Shown: positions 35,296 to 44,840 of the stretch, piece after piece
Layout of the letters: every line of letters begins with the position of its first letter
Numbering within the stretch: position 1 is the first letter of the stretch
Source of the DNA: Nakamurella sp. PAMC28650
GTDB taxonomy: Bacteria; Actinomycetota; Actinomycetes; Mycobacteriales; Nakamurellaceae
NCBI RefSeq assembly: GCF_014303395.1
Contig: NZ_CP060298.1
Span: forward strand, 1,054,001-1,118,000
Direction: 5' to 3'
Length of the DNA: 64,000 bases
Made by a program: the position numbers and the translations under genes
Notes under the pieces: generated by a model
Database searches by the model: none
What the model was told of the DNA's origin: nothing
Seen by the model: only the letters and a program-made list of their open reading frames with translations

Positions 35296-37269
35296 TCAGA
35301 AGCTGGTGAGTTCTGCTCTCCCACAGGGCACTTCGGCCCGGAGTCGGGTGCCCTGGCCGGCGTCCGACCGAATGCTGATGGTGCCCCCCAGCGCACCGAT
35401 CCGGTCGGCCAGGCCGGTGAGCCCGGTTCCGCGGGACGGGTCGGCGAATCCGATCCCGTCGTCGGTGATCGTGGTGATCAGGTTGCCGCTCACATGTTCC
35501 ACCGTCACCTCGATGGATTGGGCCTGGGCGTGTTTGACGGCATTGGCCAGCGCCTCGGCGACGGTGAAGTACACGGTCGATTCGCTCTCGGCCGGCAGCC
35601 CGTCCGGGATACCGCTGATCTGGACGCGAGTGGGGACAGGCATTCGTTCGGCAAGTCCGTCGATGGCAGCGGCCAGGCCGCCCTGCATCAGGGACTCCGG
35701 CATGATGCCGGCGACCATCCGCCGGAACTCGGCGTTCAGATCCGTCAGGCCGTCGGCCAGGGAATTGATGCACCTGGCGATTTCCTGGTCCGGAATCCGT
35801 CGACTTAGTTTGCGGGCGGTCATCCCCAGCACCACCAGATGTTGCTGAGCGCCGTCGTGCAGGTCCCGGGCGATGCGCCGCCGCTCGGTGTCGGCGGCCT
35901 GCACCAGTCGAAGTCGGGAATTGCGTAATGCTTCTTCCCGCACGCGGAGGTGCGCCAGGGTGAGCTGCTGCTCGTCGGCGATACGTTGCTTCTCGATGGA
36001 CATCGCCACCAGGCTGCCGATCACGTCCACGCCGGCGTTCCTGGCGAGCATCGTGCCGTCGTAGACGATCGCACCGACCAGGACGCCGTCGTACCGGACC
36101 GGATGCAGCAGTCGTCGGTCGGCGGCCGGCCGGGGCTCGGCGAGGATGGCGCCCCATTCGTCGATGTAGGCAGCCCCTCGTCGGTAGAGCACGATCGCAT
36201 GGGGATCACCGAGGGCGGACGCCACGGAGGCCGTCAGGTCTCCGGAGGTCGGCGTGGCCTGCCCGATCCGGACCACCATGTCACGGACGTCCGTGGCCCG
36301 CCCGAACGAACCACGGAGCAGTCCGAACAGGAAAACCACCGGCAGCAGCAGTAGAATGGTGGCCTGGCCGGTCGAGAGCCAGGCCGCGAGCGTCGTGCCA
36401 CGCGCGGCGGTCAGGCCGATTGCGGTGACACCGATCAACAGGGGACAGACGATCCGGTACCAGCGCAGGGGCCCGAGCACACTTCGCTGTTCGCTGCCCG
36501 CGTGGGCGGAGGCAATGACGACGATGACCGCGGTGGCCACAACCGAGCTGACGCCGATCGCCGATTGGATCCAACTGGTGAGACCGACGACGAAATGGGG
36601 GACCCTGGGGAAGATCGAGAATCGCCCGGCACCGATCAGATATTTGGGGACCTCCAACACGGTGGAGACGAAGTAGCCGACTCCGACCACCCACCGCGCG
36701 ACGCGGCCGGGCACCACACCGGTGGGGAAGGCCAGCAGGAGGTGGACCGTCAACGCCAGGGGAAGGCTGTGGGTGATGGAACCGATCAGCTGCAGGAACG
36801 GCTGATGGAGACGGCTGAGGTCCGAGAGCCACAGGGAAAAGCCGTCGAGGAGCAGTAGCAGACCCAGCCGGTTGTTGGGGCGCAGCCAGAGTGCGACGAG
36901 CCCGCTGGTGAGATAGAGCAGGTAGGACAGCGCGCTCACGACGACGTTGACCCCTGCGATCGACGGGGTCGCGAGGGCCAGGGTGATACCGACCATGGCG
37001 AGCCCGAAGGAGAACAGGACCATGACGGCTCTGGACATCGCGGGGGCGGACCACTGGCTGCGTCCGCGAACATCGGCGTCCAGCTGGAGTGCGACACATG
37101 CTGCTGCCCAACCGGAGTGTTGTTCCGCGCCGGGAGCGGGGTCCGCTACTGCGACGCCCGGGATGTCGGGGTCCAAGCCGGTGTCCGCAAGACTAACATG
37201 GTCGGACGGCGGGGCCTTCATCGGAGGATCATTCGCCAACGATATTGTCGTCGGCGTCGTTCTGTCCAT
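35296..37269 (-). CDS. NarL-type sensor histidine kinase
   Basis: A 657-residue membrane kinase. About residues 75-330 contain eight or so hydrophobic helices (for example LFSFGLAMVGITLALATP, ATILLLLPVVFLFGLLRGSF). A GAF-like region follows (~345-430). Then comes the HisKA_3 dimerisation box (DTERRRIARDLHDGAQQHLV, phospho-acceptor His near 458) and an HATPase_c domain (FTVAEALANAVKHAQA, TITDDGIGFADPSRGTG, LTGLADRIGALGGTISI). It is divergent from the response regulator at 37473, which is its likely partner. The signal is unknown. The start at ATG 37269 has no strong binding site, and a start some 16 codons later is possible. Confidence 0.88.
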   Translation of the reverse strand: MDRTTPTTISLANDPPMKAPPSDHVSLADTGLDPDIPGVAVADPAPGAEQHSGWAAACVALQLDADVRGRSQWSAPAMSRAVMVLFSFGLAMVGITLALATPSIAGVNVVVSALSYLLYLTSGLVALWLRPNNRLGLLLLLDGFSLWLSDLSRLHQPFLQLIGSITHSLPLALTVHLLLAFPTGVVPGRVARWVVGVGYFVSTVLEVPKYLIGAGRFSIFPRVPHFVVGLTSWIQSAIGVSSVVATAVIVVIASAHAGSEQRSVLGPLRWYRIVCPLLIGVTAIGLTAARGTTLAAWLSTGQATILLLLPVVFLFGLLRGSFGRATDVRDMVVRIGQATPTSGDLTASVASALGDPHAIVLYRRGAAYIDEWGAILAEPRPAADRRLLHPVRYDGVLVGAIVYDGTMLARNAGVDVIGSLVAMSIEKQRIADEQQLTLAHLRVREEALRNSRLRLVQAADTERRRIARDLHDGAQQHLVVLGMTARKLSRRIPDQEIARCINSLADGLTDLNAEFRRMVAGIMPESLMQGGLAAAIDGLAERMPVPTRVQISGIPDGLPAESESTVYFTVAEALANAVKHAQAQSIEVTVEHVSGNLITTITDDGIGFADPSRGTGLTGLADRIGALGGTISIRSDAGQGTRLRAEVPCGRAELTSF

Positions 37270-37472
37270 TAACTGGGCTCATGCCGCGGTCGGTGTGGTC
37301 CTGGCACCATTGCGACCGGGGCATGTCACGAGCCACAGTAAGGAGACCCGCCAGAGCGCAAGGGTCCTGGACGGCTTTCGCGGATGAGTAGTAGGACGGA
37401 TGGTTCTGACATGGGTGTCGACCCGGACCCGTCGGGGGTAGGGACGGTCAGCGCAACGGACGGGGGAATCCG

Positions 37473-38117
37473 ATGCGTCTAATCATCGGCGAGGACGAGG
37501 CATTGCTGAGGATGGGGCTGTCCAGTCTTCTGACCGACGAGGGCCACGAGGTCGTCGCGGCGACCAGCAACGCCGTCGACCTGGTCTCCACGACCCTGCA
37601 ACTCCGGCCCGACCTCGTGATCACCGATATCCGGATGCCGCCGAATCACACGCGGGACGGTATCGACGCGGCCCTCCGAATTCGGGCACTACGCCCGGGA
37701 ACTGCCGTGCTCGTACTGTCACAGCACGTGGACAGTGCGGGCGCGACCGACCTCCTGTCCAGCGGCGAGGGCCGTATCGGATACCTGCTCAAGCACCGGA
37801 TCATGGACATCGATCCATTTCTGCTCGCCATCGAGCAGGTGCTGGCCGGCGGGTCCGTGATCGATCCGGAAGTCGTGGCGAGCATGATCAGTCGGCGCCG
37901 AAACGACAATCCGGTCGACGGTCTGAGTCCTCGCCGCCGGGAAACCCTCGCCCTGATGGCGGAGGGGTACAGCAACTCCCGGATCGCCGAGGCGCTGTTC
38001 GTCACCGAGAAGGCCGTGGCCCGGAACATCGCCTCGATCTTCTCGACGCTCGGGCTTCCGCCCTCCGCCGATGACCACCGGCGGGTCCTGGCCGTCATCA
38101 AATATCTGAATCGATAA
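37473..38117 (+). CDS. NarL/LuxR-type response regulator
   Basis: A 214-residue protein with a receiver domain at 1-120 (acidic pocket MRLIIGEDEALLRMG, phospho-acceptor D52 in DLVITDIRMPP, GYLLKHRIMD) and a GerE/LuxR helix-turn-helix at ~150-200 (LSPRRRETLALMAEGYSNSR, ALFVTEKAVARNIASIFSTL). The usual Val/Lys of the recognition helix (VEKHV) is replaced by AVARNIA. It is probably phosphorylated by the divergent kinase and may control the lipoprotein hydrolases downstream. Confidence 0.88.
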   Translation: MRLIIGEDEALLRMGLSSLLTDEGHEVVAATSNAVDLVSTTLQLRPDLVITDIRMPPNHTRDGIDAALRIRALRPGTAVLVLSQHVDSAGATDLLSSGEGRIGYLLKHRIMDIDPFLLAIEQVLAGGSVIDPEVVASMISRRRNDNPVDGLSPRRRETLALMAEGYSNSRIAEALFVTEKAVARNIASIFSTLGLPPSADDHRRVLAVIKYLNR

Positions 38118-38284
38118 CGTCCACTGGTCCGTGGTGCGCGTCACTGTGTGGCTGGACAGCCGGCCCGGAGGTGGTGACAGCACCCCAATTGTTATTGAAC
38201 GATAGATACCATTTTATTAAGGTGGGACACTAAGCCGGGCCGGATGGCTCGTGTGGTAATGCCCCGGACAGCAGAGGATTTATC

Positions 38285-40024
38285 GTGAAACTTCCCCACG
38301 AATCAGCCGTATTCAGCCGGAGGGTCGGGCTGCGAGCAGTGGCCGCCTCGAGCCTGATCGGGCTCGCGGCCTGCACCTCGAAGGCCACGACGGGAAGCAG
38401 CGCCGCCGGGTCGACGCCGGCGGATGTGTCAGCGGCTGCGACGAGTCCTGTTGCGAAATCAGATGCCTTGCTCTCCACGGCACTGGCGCCTGTCGTCCCG
38501 ACCCAGCCGATGCTGAGCCCGAGTCAGGTGTCCGGGGTACCGATTCCGGCCGGTCGCATCGATGCATCCATCAAGCAACTCGACGCGCTGGCCGCCAAGT
38601 TGATGGCACGGTCGGGTGTTCCCGGGATGGCGGTCGCCGTCGTACACGGCGGTAAGACGGTGTATGCAAAAGGCTTCGGTGTGAAAGAGATCGGGCAATC
38701 CGGACAAGTAGATGCGAATACCGTCTTTCAGCTTGCGTCTTTGTCGAAGCCTATCGGAGCGACCGTCGTTGCCCGTCAGGTCAGCAAGAAGCGGATCACC
38801 TGGGAGACCAAAGTGGTCGAGCATCTGCCCTGGTTCGCCCTGGCCGATCCGTACGTCACCGCCAATCTCACCATCGGCGATTGCTACGCACACCGCTCAG
38901 GACTCTCGGGCCAGTCCGGTGATCTGATCGAAGACCTCGGCTACGACCGCAAGCAGGTCCTAACGCGTCTGCGGTATCTGCCGTTGGATCCGTTTCGGAT
39001 CACCTACAACTACACCAACTGGGGTATCACCGCCGGTGCGGAAGCGGCCGCTGTCGCATCCGGTATCGAGTGGGAGGCTCTTTCCGAGCGGGATCTGTAT
39101 GCGCCGTTGGGGATGACATCGACCAGTTCTCGGTTCGCCGACTACAAGGCGCGGAAGAATCGCGCGGTGGGCCACGCGTACGTGGACGGCCGTTTCCAGG
39201 CGAAGTACGTGCGTGAACCTGACACGCAGGCTCCGGCGGGCGGCGTCAGCTCCTCGGTGGACGATCTCGGCAAGTGGCTGGCCCTGCTGCTCGCCGACGG
39301 CAAGGCACCCGCGGCCGGCACCGACGCCGACGGCCAGTTCATCACCCCGCAGGCTCTTGGTGCTGCGCTGACCCCGCAGATCGTCTCGTCTCCGCCCGCC
39401 ACCCCGGATGCCCGCACCGGCTTTTACGGCTTCGGGTTCAACGTCGGGGTCCAGCCCTCCGGCCGCGTCCAGTTCTCCCATTCCGGGGCGTTCATCCTCG
39501 GCGCCGGCACAAATGTGGTGCTGCTGCCTTCGGCCGACATCGCCATCGTCACGCTGACCAATGCGGCACCGATGGGTCTGGCCGAATCGCTGAACGCGGA
39601 GTTCATGGATCTGGTGCAGTTCGGATCTTCGCAACGCGACTGGTATGCGGGTTATCACGCCCTTCTGGCGGCCCTGCTGGTGCCCGTCGGTGCGCTGGTC
39701 GGAAAGGTGCCGCCGGCTGCTCCGGTGCCGGCGAAGGCATCTACCCGCTATATCGGTCGTTACACCCACGACTGCTATGGCCCTGTCGAAGTGGTTGCCA
39801 GCGGCGCAGCGCTCGCGCTCCTGCTCGGTCCGCAACCCGTCAGCTATCCGATGACGCATTGGTCAGGTGACGAATTCATCGTCCATTTCAACTTCGAGTC
39901 GACCGGGATCGGCAGCGTGTCCGCAGTGACGTTCAAGCTCGGCGCCAGTGGGCCGGCCACCTCCGTCCTCATCGAGGTGCTCGACAAGGACAAGGTCGGA
40001 AACTTCACCAGAGCGGGTGCCTGA
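38285..40024 (+). CDS. Beta-lactamase family serine hydrolase, lipoprotein
   Basis: A 579-residue lipoprotein. A basic N terminus and hydrophobic stretch lead to the lipobox LIGLAAC (C30), so it should be anchored outside the cytoplasmic membrane. The class C beta-lactamase/DD-peptidase fold shows the catalytic SxxK in FQLASLSKPIGA (S152, K155), the YxN motif in YNYTNWG and the HSG counterpart of KTG in FSHSGAFILG. A C-terminal domain (~480-579, RYIGRYTHDCYGPVEVV) resembles the small beta-barrel appended to many such esterases and peptidases. GTG 38285 has AGAGGA upstream. Likely acts on peptides, esters or cell-wall stems; the substrate is not predictable. Confidence 0.85.
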   Translation: MKLPHESAVFSRRVGLRAVAASSLIGLAACTSKATTGSSAAGSTPADVSAAATSPVAKSDALLSTALAPVVPTQPMLSPSQVSGVPIPAGRIDASIKQLDALAAKLMARSGVPGMAVAVVHGGKTVYAKGFGVKEIGQSGQVDANTVFQLASLSKPIGATVVARQVSKKRITWETKVVEHLPWFALADPYVTANLTIGDCYAHRSGLSGQSGDLIEDLGYDRKQVLTRLRYLPLDPFRITYNYTNWGITAGAEAAAVASGIEWEALSERDLYAPLGMTSTSSRFADYKARKNRAVGHAYVDGRFQAKYVREPDTQAPAGGVSSSVDDLGKWLALLLADGKAPAAGTDADGQFITPQALGAALTPQIVSSPPATPDARTGFYGFGFNVGVQPSGRVQFSHSGAFILGAGTNVVLLPSADIAIVTLTNAAPMGLAESLNAEFMDLVQFGSSQRDWYAGYHALLAALLVPVGALVGKVPPAAPVPAKASTRYIGRYTHDCYGPVEVVASGAALALLLGPQPVSYPMTHWSGDEFIVHFNFESTGIGSVSAVTFKLGASGPATSVLIEVLDKDKVGNFTRAGA

Positions 40025-40147
40025 TCGAGCAAATGAGCCGCAGCGGGACCAGGCGAGGTCGTCCAGAGTGTGGACGGATCGACGGTAGCAGGCTACCAAT
40101 TCGAGAAATACATCGCGCTGAGTGCGCATATTCGTTCGGGAGATACC

Positions 40148-41518
40148 ATGAAGAGGTCTGACACACACCGGGGCCGCACCCGATCAGGGCTTGCGGTATT
40201 GACGGTGGTCTTGCTGTTAACTGCGGCCTGTGGGTCGAATTCAGCCGCATCGAAGGGTTCGGTGACAGCCTCCAGCAGTTCGAATGCCGCCGTGTCGAGC
40301 AAGGCGTCGAGCAGCTCGGCGGCCTCCTCGGCGCCGGCCAGTTCGAGTACCGGAGCTGCGCCTTGCATCACCGATGTCAACAGCGTGATTTCGCGCAAGG
40401 CCGGGGAGACCTCGACGACGGGAACGCTCCCGTCGGCGGAAGTCACCAAGCTCGCTACGGCTGCTGCGGCGTCGTTCAAGTTGGCGGCGGCACCGGGCGC
40501 AGTGGTGGGCGTGCGCACCCCGGCCGGCAGCTGGACCCAGGTCTACGGAGAGGCTGATCCGGCGGCCAACGCTCCGATGACGGTGGGGATTCACACCCGC
40601 ATCGGTTCGGTGACCAAGACATTCACCGGCACCCTGCTCCTGCAGCTGGTGCAGGCCAGGAAGCTGAGCCTGGACGATCCGATCAGCAAATATGAGCCAG
40701 GCATCCCCAATGGGGACCGGATCACACTGCGGATGCTTGCCGATATGACGAGCGGGATCTTCAGCTATACCCAGAGCACCGCCTTCACCGATCCGTTCTT
40801 CGCCAAACCACAGACGAACTTCACCCCGGCGGAGCTGGTGAAGATCGGTGTGGCCGGATCCCCGATCTTCGAGCCGGGTGCGAAATTCAATTACTCGAAC
40901 ACCAACACGATCCTGCTGGGTCTGGTGATCGAGAAGGTTACCGGGCAGAGCTTCGGGCAGGTGCTCCAGCAGATGGTGCTCGACCCGTTGAAGCTGACGA
41001 ACACCACGTGGCCGGGCGATTCCACTGCGATTCCGGCGCCGTTCGCACGTGGGTTCACGCTGCAGGGGGACACCGCGACTCCCTCGAAGCCCAGTGATGC
41101 GACCAATTGGAGCTCCACGTGGGGATGGACGGCAGGCCAGATGATCTCGAACATAAGTGACCTGTTGACTTATGGTCGCGCTCTGGGCACCGGGCAGGGT
41201 CTGCTCGATCCCGCCGTGCAGGCGCAACGCCTGAACTCCTTTCCCGGCGCGGCCGGCTACGGACTGGCTTTGGGATGCGCCGGCGGATGGGTAGGCCACA
41301 CCGGCGAACTCCCCGGCTACAACACAGCCTTGTACTACGACACCACCACTGACACCACCGTCGTCGTGCAGACCAATAGCGACATCCAGTCGGGCAATTG
41401 CCCGGAGAAGGGCACCACCCTCACCGACGATCCTGGTCAGGCCGTCTGCTCGGCACCGGCGACCCGTATCTTCAACGCCCTCGCCGTCGCTCTGAATCAC
41501 CCCTTCGCGATGTCCTGA
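40148..41518 (+). CDS. D-alanyl-D-alanine carboxypeptidase-like serine hydrolase, lipoprotein
   Basis: A 456-residue lipoprotein with lipobox LLTAAC (C28) and a long Ser/Ala linker. Catalytic motifs: SVTK in TRIGSVTKTFTG, YSN in KFNYSNTNTILLG, and HTG in GWVGHTGELPGYN. This is the pattern of R61-type DD-carboxypeptidases and related beta-lactamase-fold hydrolases. Two Cys pairs near the end (LALGCAGG, GNCPEKGTT and QAVCSAP) could form disulphides outside the cell. ATG 40148 follows GGGAG. It lies 123 bases after a hydrolase gene of the same superfamily, but the two are only distantly similar. Confidence 0.87.
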   Translation: MKRSDTHRGRTRSGLAVLTVVLLLTAACGSNSAASKGSVTASSSSNAAVSSKASSSSAASSAPASSSTGAAPCITDVNSVISRKAGETSTTGTLPSAEVTKLATAAAASFKLAAAPGAVVGVRTPAGSWTQVYGEADPAANAPMTVGIHTRIGSVTKTFTGTLLLQLVQARKLSLDDPISKYEPGIPNGDRITLRMLADMTSGIFSYTQSTAFTDPFFAKPQTNFTPAELVKIGVAGSPIFEPGAKFNYSNTNTILLGLVIEKVTGQSFGQVLQQMVLDPLKLTNTTWPGDSTAIPAPFARGFTLQGDTATPSKPSDATNWSSTWGWTAGQMISNISDLLTYGRALGTGQGLLDPAVQAQRLNSFPGAAGYGLALGCAGGWVGHTGELPGYNTALYYDTTTDTTVVVQTNSDIQSGNCPEKGTTLTDDPGQAVCSAPATRIFNALAVALNHPFAMS

Positions 41519-41600
41519 TCTCTCCCTTTTACCGATTTACCCCCAGCTGGCTCCCTCCGATGTTCGCGGTTCGCGGCACCGGTCCAACGAAAGGTTTGAC

Positions 41601-41708
41601 ATGTCAGTCTCAGATACAGTTTCCCCGGTCAAACGAGCAGCGCTGTTCACCGTACCGACGTCCTTTCCACGCCGGGTTCCCCGGTGCGGATCGGACCGGC
41701 AGCACTAG
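41601..41708 (+). pseudogene. N-terminal stub of an unknown gene, cut by IS66 debris
   Basis: ATG 41601 has a good binding site (GAAAGG) and begins MSVSDTVSPVKRAALFTVPT. After about 25 codons the DNA becomes IS66 transposase sequence, and the frame ends soon after. The original gene cannot be identified. Confidence 0.4.
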
Positions 41709-42636
41709 CGATGTGCGCCTACCTGACCTGCGCCCACTACCTGCCGATCGGCCGAGCCAACACCCTGATGCAAAACGTTGAACGGGCTGCACCTGGCGCC
41801 ACCGGATTCACCGCCCGCGCCCGAAGGCGAGCCGCCCGCAAGCTGATCGGCACCTTCCTGCCGCACCTGCAAAAGCTGCTCACGACCGCGCCGGTACTCC
41901 CGCGCGGATGAGACCACCGGCCGAGCCGACAAAGCGCTGGCCTACGTGCATGTGGCCTGCACCGAATATTTGACCCTGATGCACGGTCGCAGGCCGGTCC
42001 AGCGCCGACATCGACCAGGGCGGGGTGCTGGCCACCTTCACCGGCGTACTGGTCGCGACGGCTACGCCGGCTACGAGCACCTGCCCGCCCTGCACGCCTG
42101 GTGCGGAGCGCACCTGCTCGCCGCGACCCACGAGCCGTCTCCGACGCCGACCCGAAGGGCAACTGTGGGCCACCGCCATGGCCGACACCCTCACCGCCGC
42201 CCACCGAGCCGCCACCGCCGCCCGCACCGCCGGCCAGGACCGCCTGGATGCCACCACCCTGGCCACGCTGCTCAACCACACCTCGACGCGCTGGCCAAAG
42301 GCAGCACCGACAACCTCGGCGACCACAGCGAACTCGCCCCGATCAGCGCGCACCCTGATCCGCCGGTTCCACCGCTACCAAGACATGATCCTTCGATTCA
42401 CCACAGACCTGACCATCCCCTGGACGAACAACCAAGCCCAACGCGACCTCAGACCAGTGAAAATCGCGCAACGCACCTCCGGCGGATGCTGGCGCACCCT
42501 GGCCGCCCTCACCGACTTCGCGACCGTCCACTCCTACCCCTCCACCGCCGGCAAATGGGGCAAAAACAAACTCGACGCGCTCACCGAACTGTTCACCACC
42601 GGCCCCTGGCGACCCCCAGCCCTCATGCCCAGCTAA
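41679..42636 (+). pseudogene. IS66 family transposase, 5'-truncated with several frameshifts
   Basis: Fragments in changing frames follow the order of an IS66 transposase: CAYLTCAHYLPIGRA, TFLPHLQKLLTTAP, DKALAYVHVACTEYLTLMH, LWATAMADTLTAAHRAATAA, ILRFTTDLTIPWTNNQAQRD and LRPVKIAQRTSGGCWRTLA. At least four frame changes. No intact ends were seen. Confidence 0.8.
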
Positions 42637-42960
42637 ATAGCTACCTCTTGGTTTACCAGGTCTGGGGTGCGGGAGCGCAGGAGTCGGGTGGCGCTCATCT
42701 GGTGGGTTTTGATCTCGTCGAAGACCAGTTCCTGTTCCCACCGTTGCTGATATAGCGCGGCCAGTGATTCGGCTTGGGCTTGCAGGTGGTCCAGCAGGGT
42801 GGTGATCAACCGGACCGTCTGGGGCTGTCCGCGTCCTTCCACCATGTATTCGATGACCCGGATCGCGATGCGATGGGAGTCGATGCCGGTCGGTGTGCGG
42901 CCGGCTTTGCCTGCTGTTTCATCCTCGCTGGGAGCAGTTCCAACCGGAACGACCCGTCAG
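42633..42960 (-). pseudogene. IS4-type transposase fragment
   Basis: The minus strand encodes RIAIRVIEYMVEGRGQPQTV, RLITTLLDH and LAALYQQRWEQELVFDEIKT, the YREK-type region of IS4 family transposases, then HQMSATRLLRSRTPDLVNQE before it runs into the IS66 remnant. The first two thirds of the gene are missing. Confidence 0.65.
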
Positions 42961-43159
42961 GAGACCCGAATTTACTCTGTCCCAAATAGTCTTTGCATCC
43001 CAACCGCTCGAGCGCCAGGGATCTGCAGCCGCTCATGGGGTGTTAGATCCATAGCCGCCGAAAAGCGAATGCCTTAGCGTGGATTTATCGGGATCCTCCG
43101 TGTCCGTCCTGATTGCCCTCAGTGGGTAGTCAGGTCATCCTGCAGTGAAAGGAAGCCCC

Positions 43160-43459
43160 ATGGAAAAAGACCGCGCAATTGCGCTCGTCAAAATGCTCGC
43201 CGCTGATCCAGCGCTCCGCGAGCGTCTGACCTCGGCCACCGAGTCGAACCGACTCGCGATTCTGACCGAACTCGGCTACGCCGACGTCACACCGGCCGAC
43301 GTCTTGGCCAGCGCCAGCCTGTGGGTTCCGCAGGCTGTCGAGGAAATCGACGACGAGCAGCTGGCGAGCGTTGCCGGTGGTGGGATCACCGGCGACAACC
43401 CGACCATCATCACCACGACCACGGTGACCGTCGGCGCGGCGGCGGCAGCAGCGACCTGA
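43160..43459 (+). CDS. RiPP precursor peptide with Nif11-type leader and Thr-rich core
   Basis: A 99-residue precursor. Residues 1-74 are a Nif11-like leader: helix-rich DRAIALVKMLAADPALRERL, then NRLAILTELGYADVTPADVL, and EEIDDEQLASVAGG, the double-Gly processing site for the C39 peptidase encoded downstream. The predicted core (75-99) starts GITGDNPTII, has four consecutive Thr followed by VTVG, and ends in six Ala and a C-terminal Thr. It has eight Thr and no Cys or Ser, so lanthionine rings or Cys-derived azoles cannot form within it. ATG 43160 has AAAGGAAG upstream. A strong hairpin separates it from the modification genes, which should favour high precursor levels. It is separated from the left-hand insertion-sequence debris by only about 200 bases. 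Confidence 0.88.
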   Translation: MEKDRAIALVKMLAADPALRERLTSATESNRLAILTELGYADVTPADVLASASLWVPQAVEEIDDEQLASVAGGGITGDNPTIITTTTVTVGAAAAAAT

Positions 43460-43470
43460 GTCCGAGCACT

Positions 43471-43507
43471 CGGATACCGGGCGCCCATTTCGGGTGCCCG
43501 GTATCCG
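43471..43507 (+). promoter_or_regulatory. Long RNA hairpin between precursor and ycaO genes
   Basis: Arms CGGATACCGGGCGCCC and GGGTGCCCGGTATCCG around a 5-base loop. All 16 pairs form, with one G-U pair. It starts 11 bases after the precursor stop and has no T-run after it. It probably acts as a partial terminator or an mRNA-stabilising element that sets a high precursor-to-enzyme ratio. Confidence 0.7.
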
Positions 43508-43598
43508 GCGTCAGATCGGACCCGACAACACCGGCAGCCCAGCGCATCTACCCCGACATGAACGAATTTCCAGGCGAGCACCGAGGAGGACCAAGTCG

Positions 43599-44840
43599 AT
43601 GAACACCGCCGTGATGATCAACGGTGTTTCCTATACGGCCGAGAAGGGTTTCTACCGAGGAACCCAGCGCACGGCGCCCCCCGAGCAGACCCTCGAGCGC
43701 ATCCGGGCAGTTGCGCCGACCGTTGGGCTTACCCGGCTGGCCGATGTCACCGGCCTTGACCGGATCGGCATTCCCACCGTTGTCGGGTATCGACCTAATT
43801 CGCCGACGCTCACCGTTTCCGGAGGCAAGGGTTTCACCACGCTGGCGGCGATGGTATCGGCCGGTATGGAAGCCGTCGAGATCTGGCACGCAGAAAACCT
43901 TCTGCTCGACGTCGTCGTCGACACCCATGCCGCTCTGGATGATCTCGGTCTCACTTCGCCGTCCCACCAACTTCCGCTGACCGGCAACTCACTCTTCGAC
44001 CCGCATCGCGCCGAACCCTGGGTGACGGGCTGGGATCTGATGACGCAGAAGTCCGTGGCTGTTCCCTATGCGATCGTGAGCATGGGCAACACCAAGCATT
44101 TCCCGACTCGTCGATGGATGCCGTTCGTCCCCGGTTCCAACGGGCTGGCCGGCGGCAACCACCTGCTCGAAGCAGTGGCTGCGGCTCTCTACGAGGTCGT
44201 CGAACGGGACGCCGTCGCCTGTTCCCGCATGGTCGGCAGCGGTCTGGACCGGCGGGTCGACCTGGACACCGTGATCGATCCCCTGGTCCGCTCGCTGATC
44301 GACCAATTCGAGGCTGCCGACGTCTCCGTGTACCTGTACGACTGCACGGTCGACACCCGGGTCCCCACCTACATGTCGGTGGTGGCCGACCGCATCGATC
44401 CCGCCATGGGGCTCTACCGCGGCTACGGGGCCCACCTCGATCCGTCGATCGCGATGATCCGGGCGCTCACCGAGTCCGCCCAGGCCCGGTTGCTGCTCAT
44501 CGCCGGATCCCGGGACGACTATTTCACCCGCGATCAGCGGATCAACCGATTCATGAGCGACGGCCGGCGCGAGATCTTCGACAGCATTCCGGCCACAGTC
44601 TCGGCTGCCGAGCAGCTCTCGGCGGCCACTTCGTCCTTCGGCGACGACATCACCGTTGTTCTGGACCGATTGCGGGCCGCCGGCTTGGAGTCGGCCATCG
44701 TCGTCGACCTGACTCACCCCGACCTGCAGATTCCGGTGGTGCGGGTCATCGTGCCCGGATTGGAAGGCTACATTTTCGACTACTACCGACCGGGGCCACG
44801 CGCGCTGGCGCACGCCCATCAGACAGCGGTGGTGTCATGA
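43599..44840 (+). CDS. YcaO domain protein, first copy (RiPP modification)
   Basis: A 413-residue ATP-dependent YcaO enzyme. These enzymes phosphorylate the peptide backbone amide to form azolines, thioamides or amidines. ATP/Mg motifs visible: MEAVEIWHAE (~90-100), SNGLAGGNHLLEAVAAALYE plus VVERDAV (~180-205), and SRDDYFTRDQR. The HAE and EIW residues are those seen in YcaO proteins paired with TfuA, a pairing known for thioamide formation. ATG 43599 follows GAGGAGGA. The stop overlaps the next start (ATGA). With the TfuA gene nearby and no Cys or Ser in the core, backbone thioamidation is the most likely reaction, but this is inferred. Confidence 0.88.
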   Translation: MNTAVMINGVSYTAEKGFYRGTQRTAPPEQTLERIRAVAPTVGLTRLADVTGLDRIGIPTVVGYRPNSPTLTVSGGKGFTTLAAMVSAGMEAVEIWHAENLLLDVVVDTHAALDDLGLTSPSHQLPLTGNSLFDPHRAEPWVTGWDLMTQKSVAVPYAIVSMGNTKHFPTRRWMPFVPGSNGLAGGNHLLEAVAAALYEVVERDAVACSRMVGSGLDRRVDLDTVIDPLVRSLIDQFEAADVSVYLYDCTVDTRVPTYMSVVADRIDPAMGLYRGYGAHLDPSIAMIRALTESAQARLLLIAGSRDDYFTRDQRINRFMSDGRREIFDSIPATVSAAEQLSAATSSFGDDITVVLDRLRAAGLESAIVVDLTHPDLQIPVVRVIVPGLEGYIFDYYRPGPRALAHAHQTAVVS

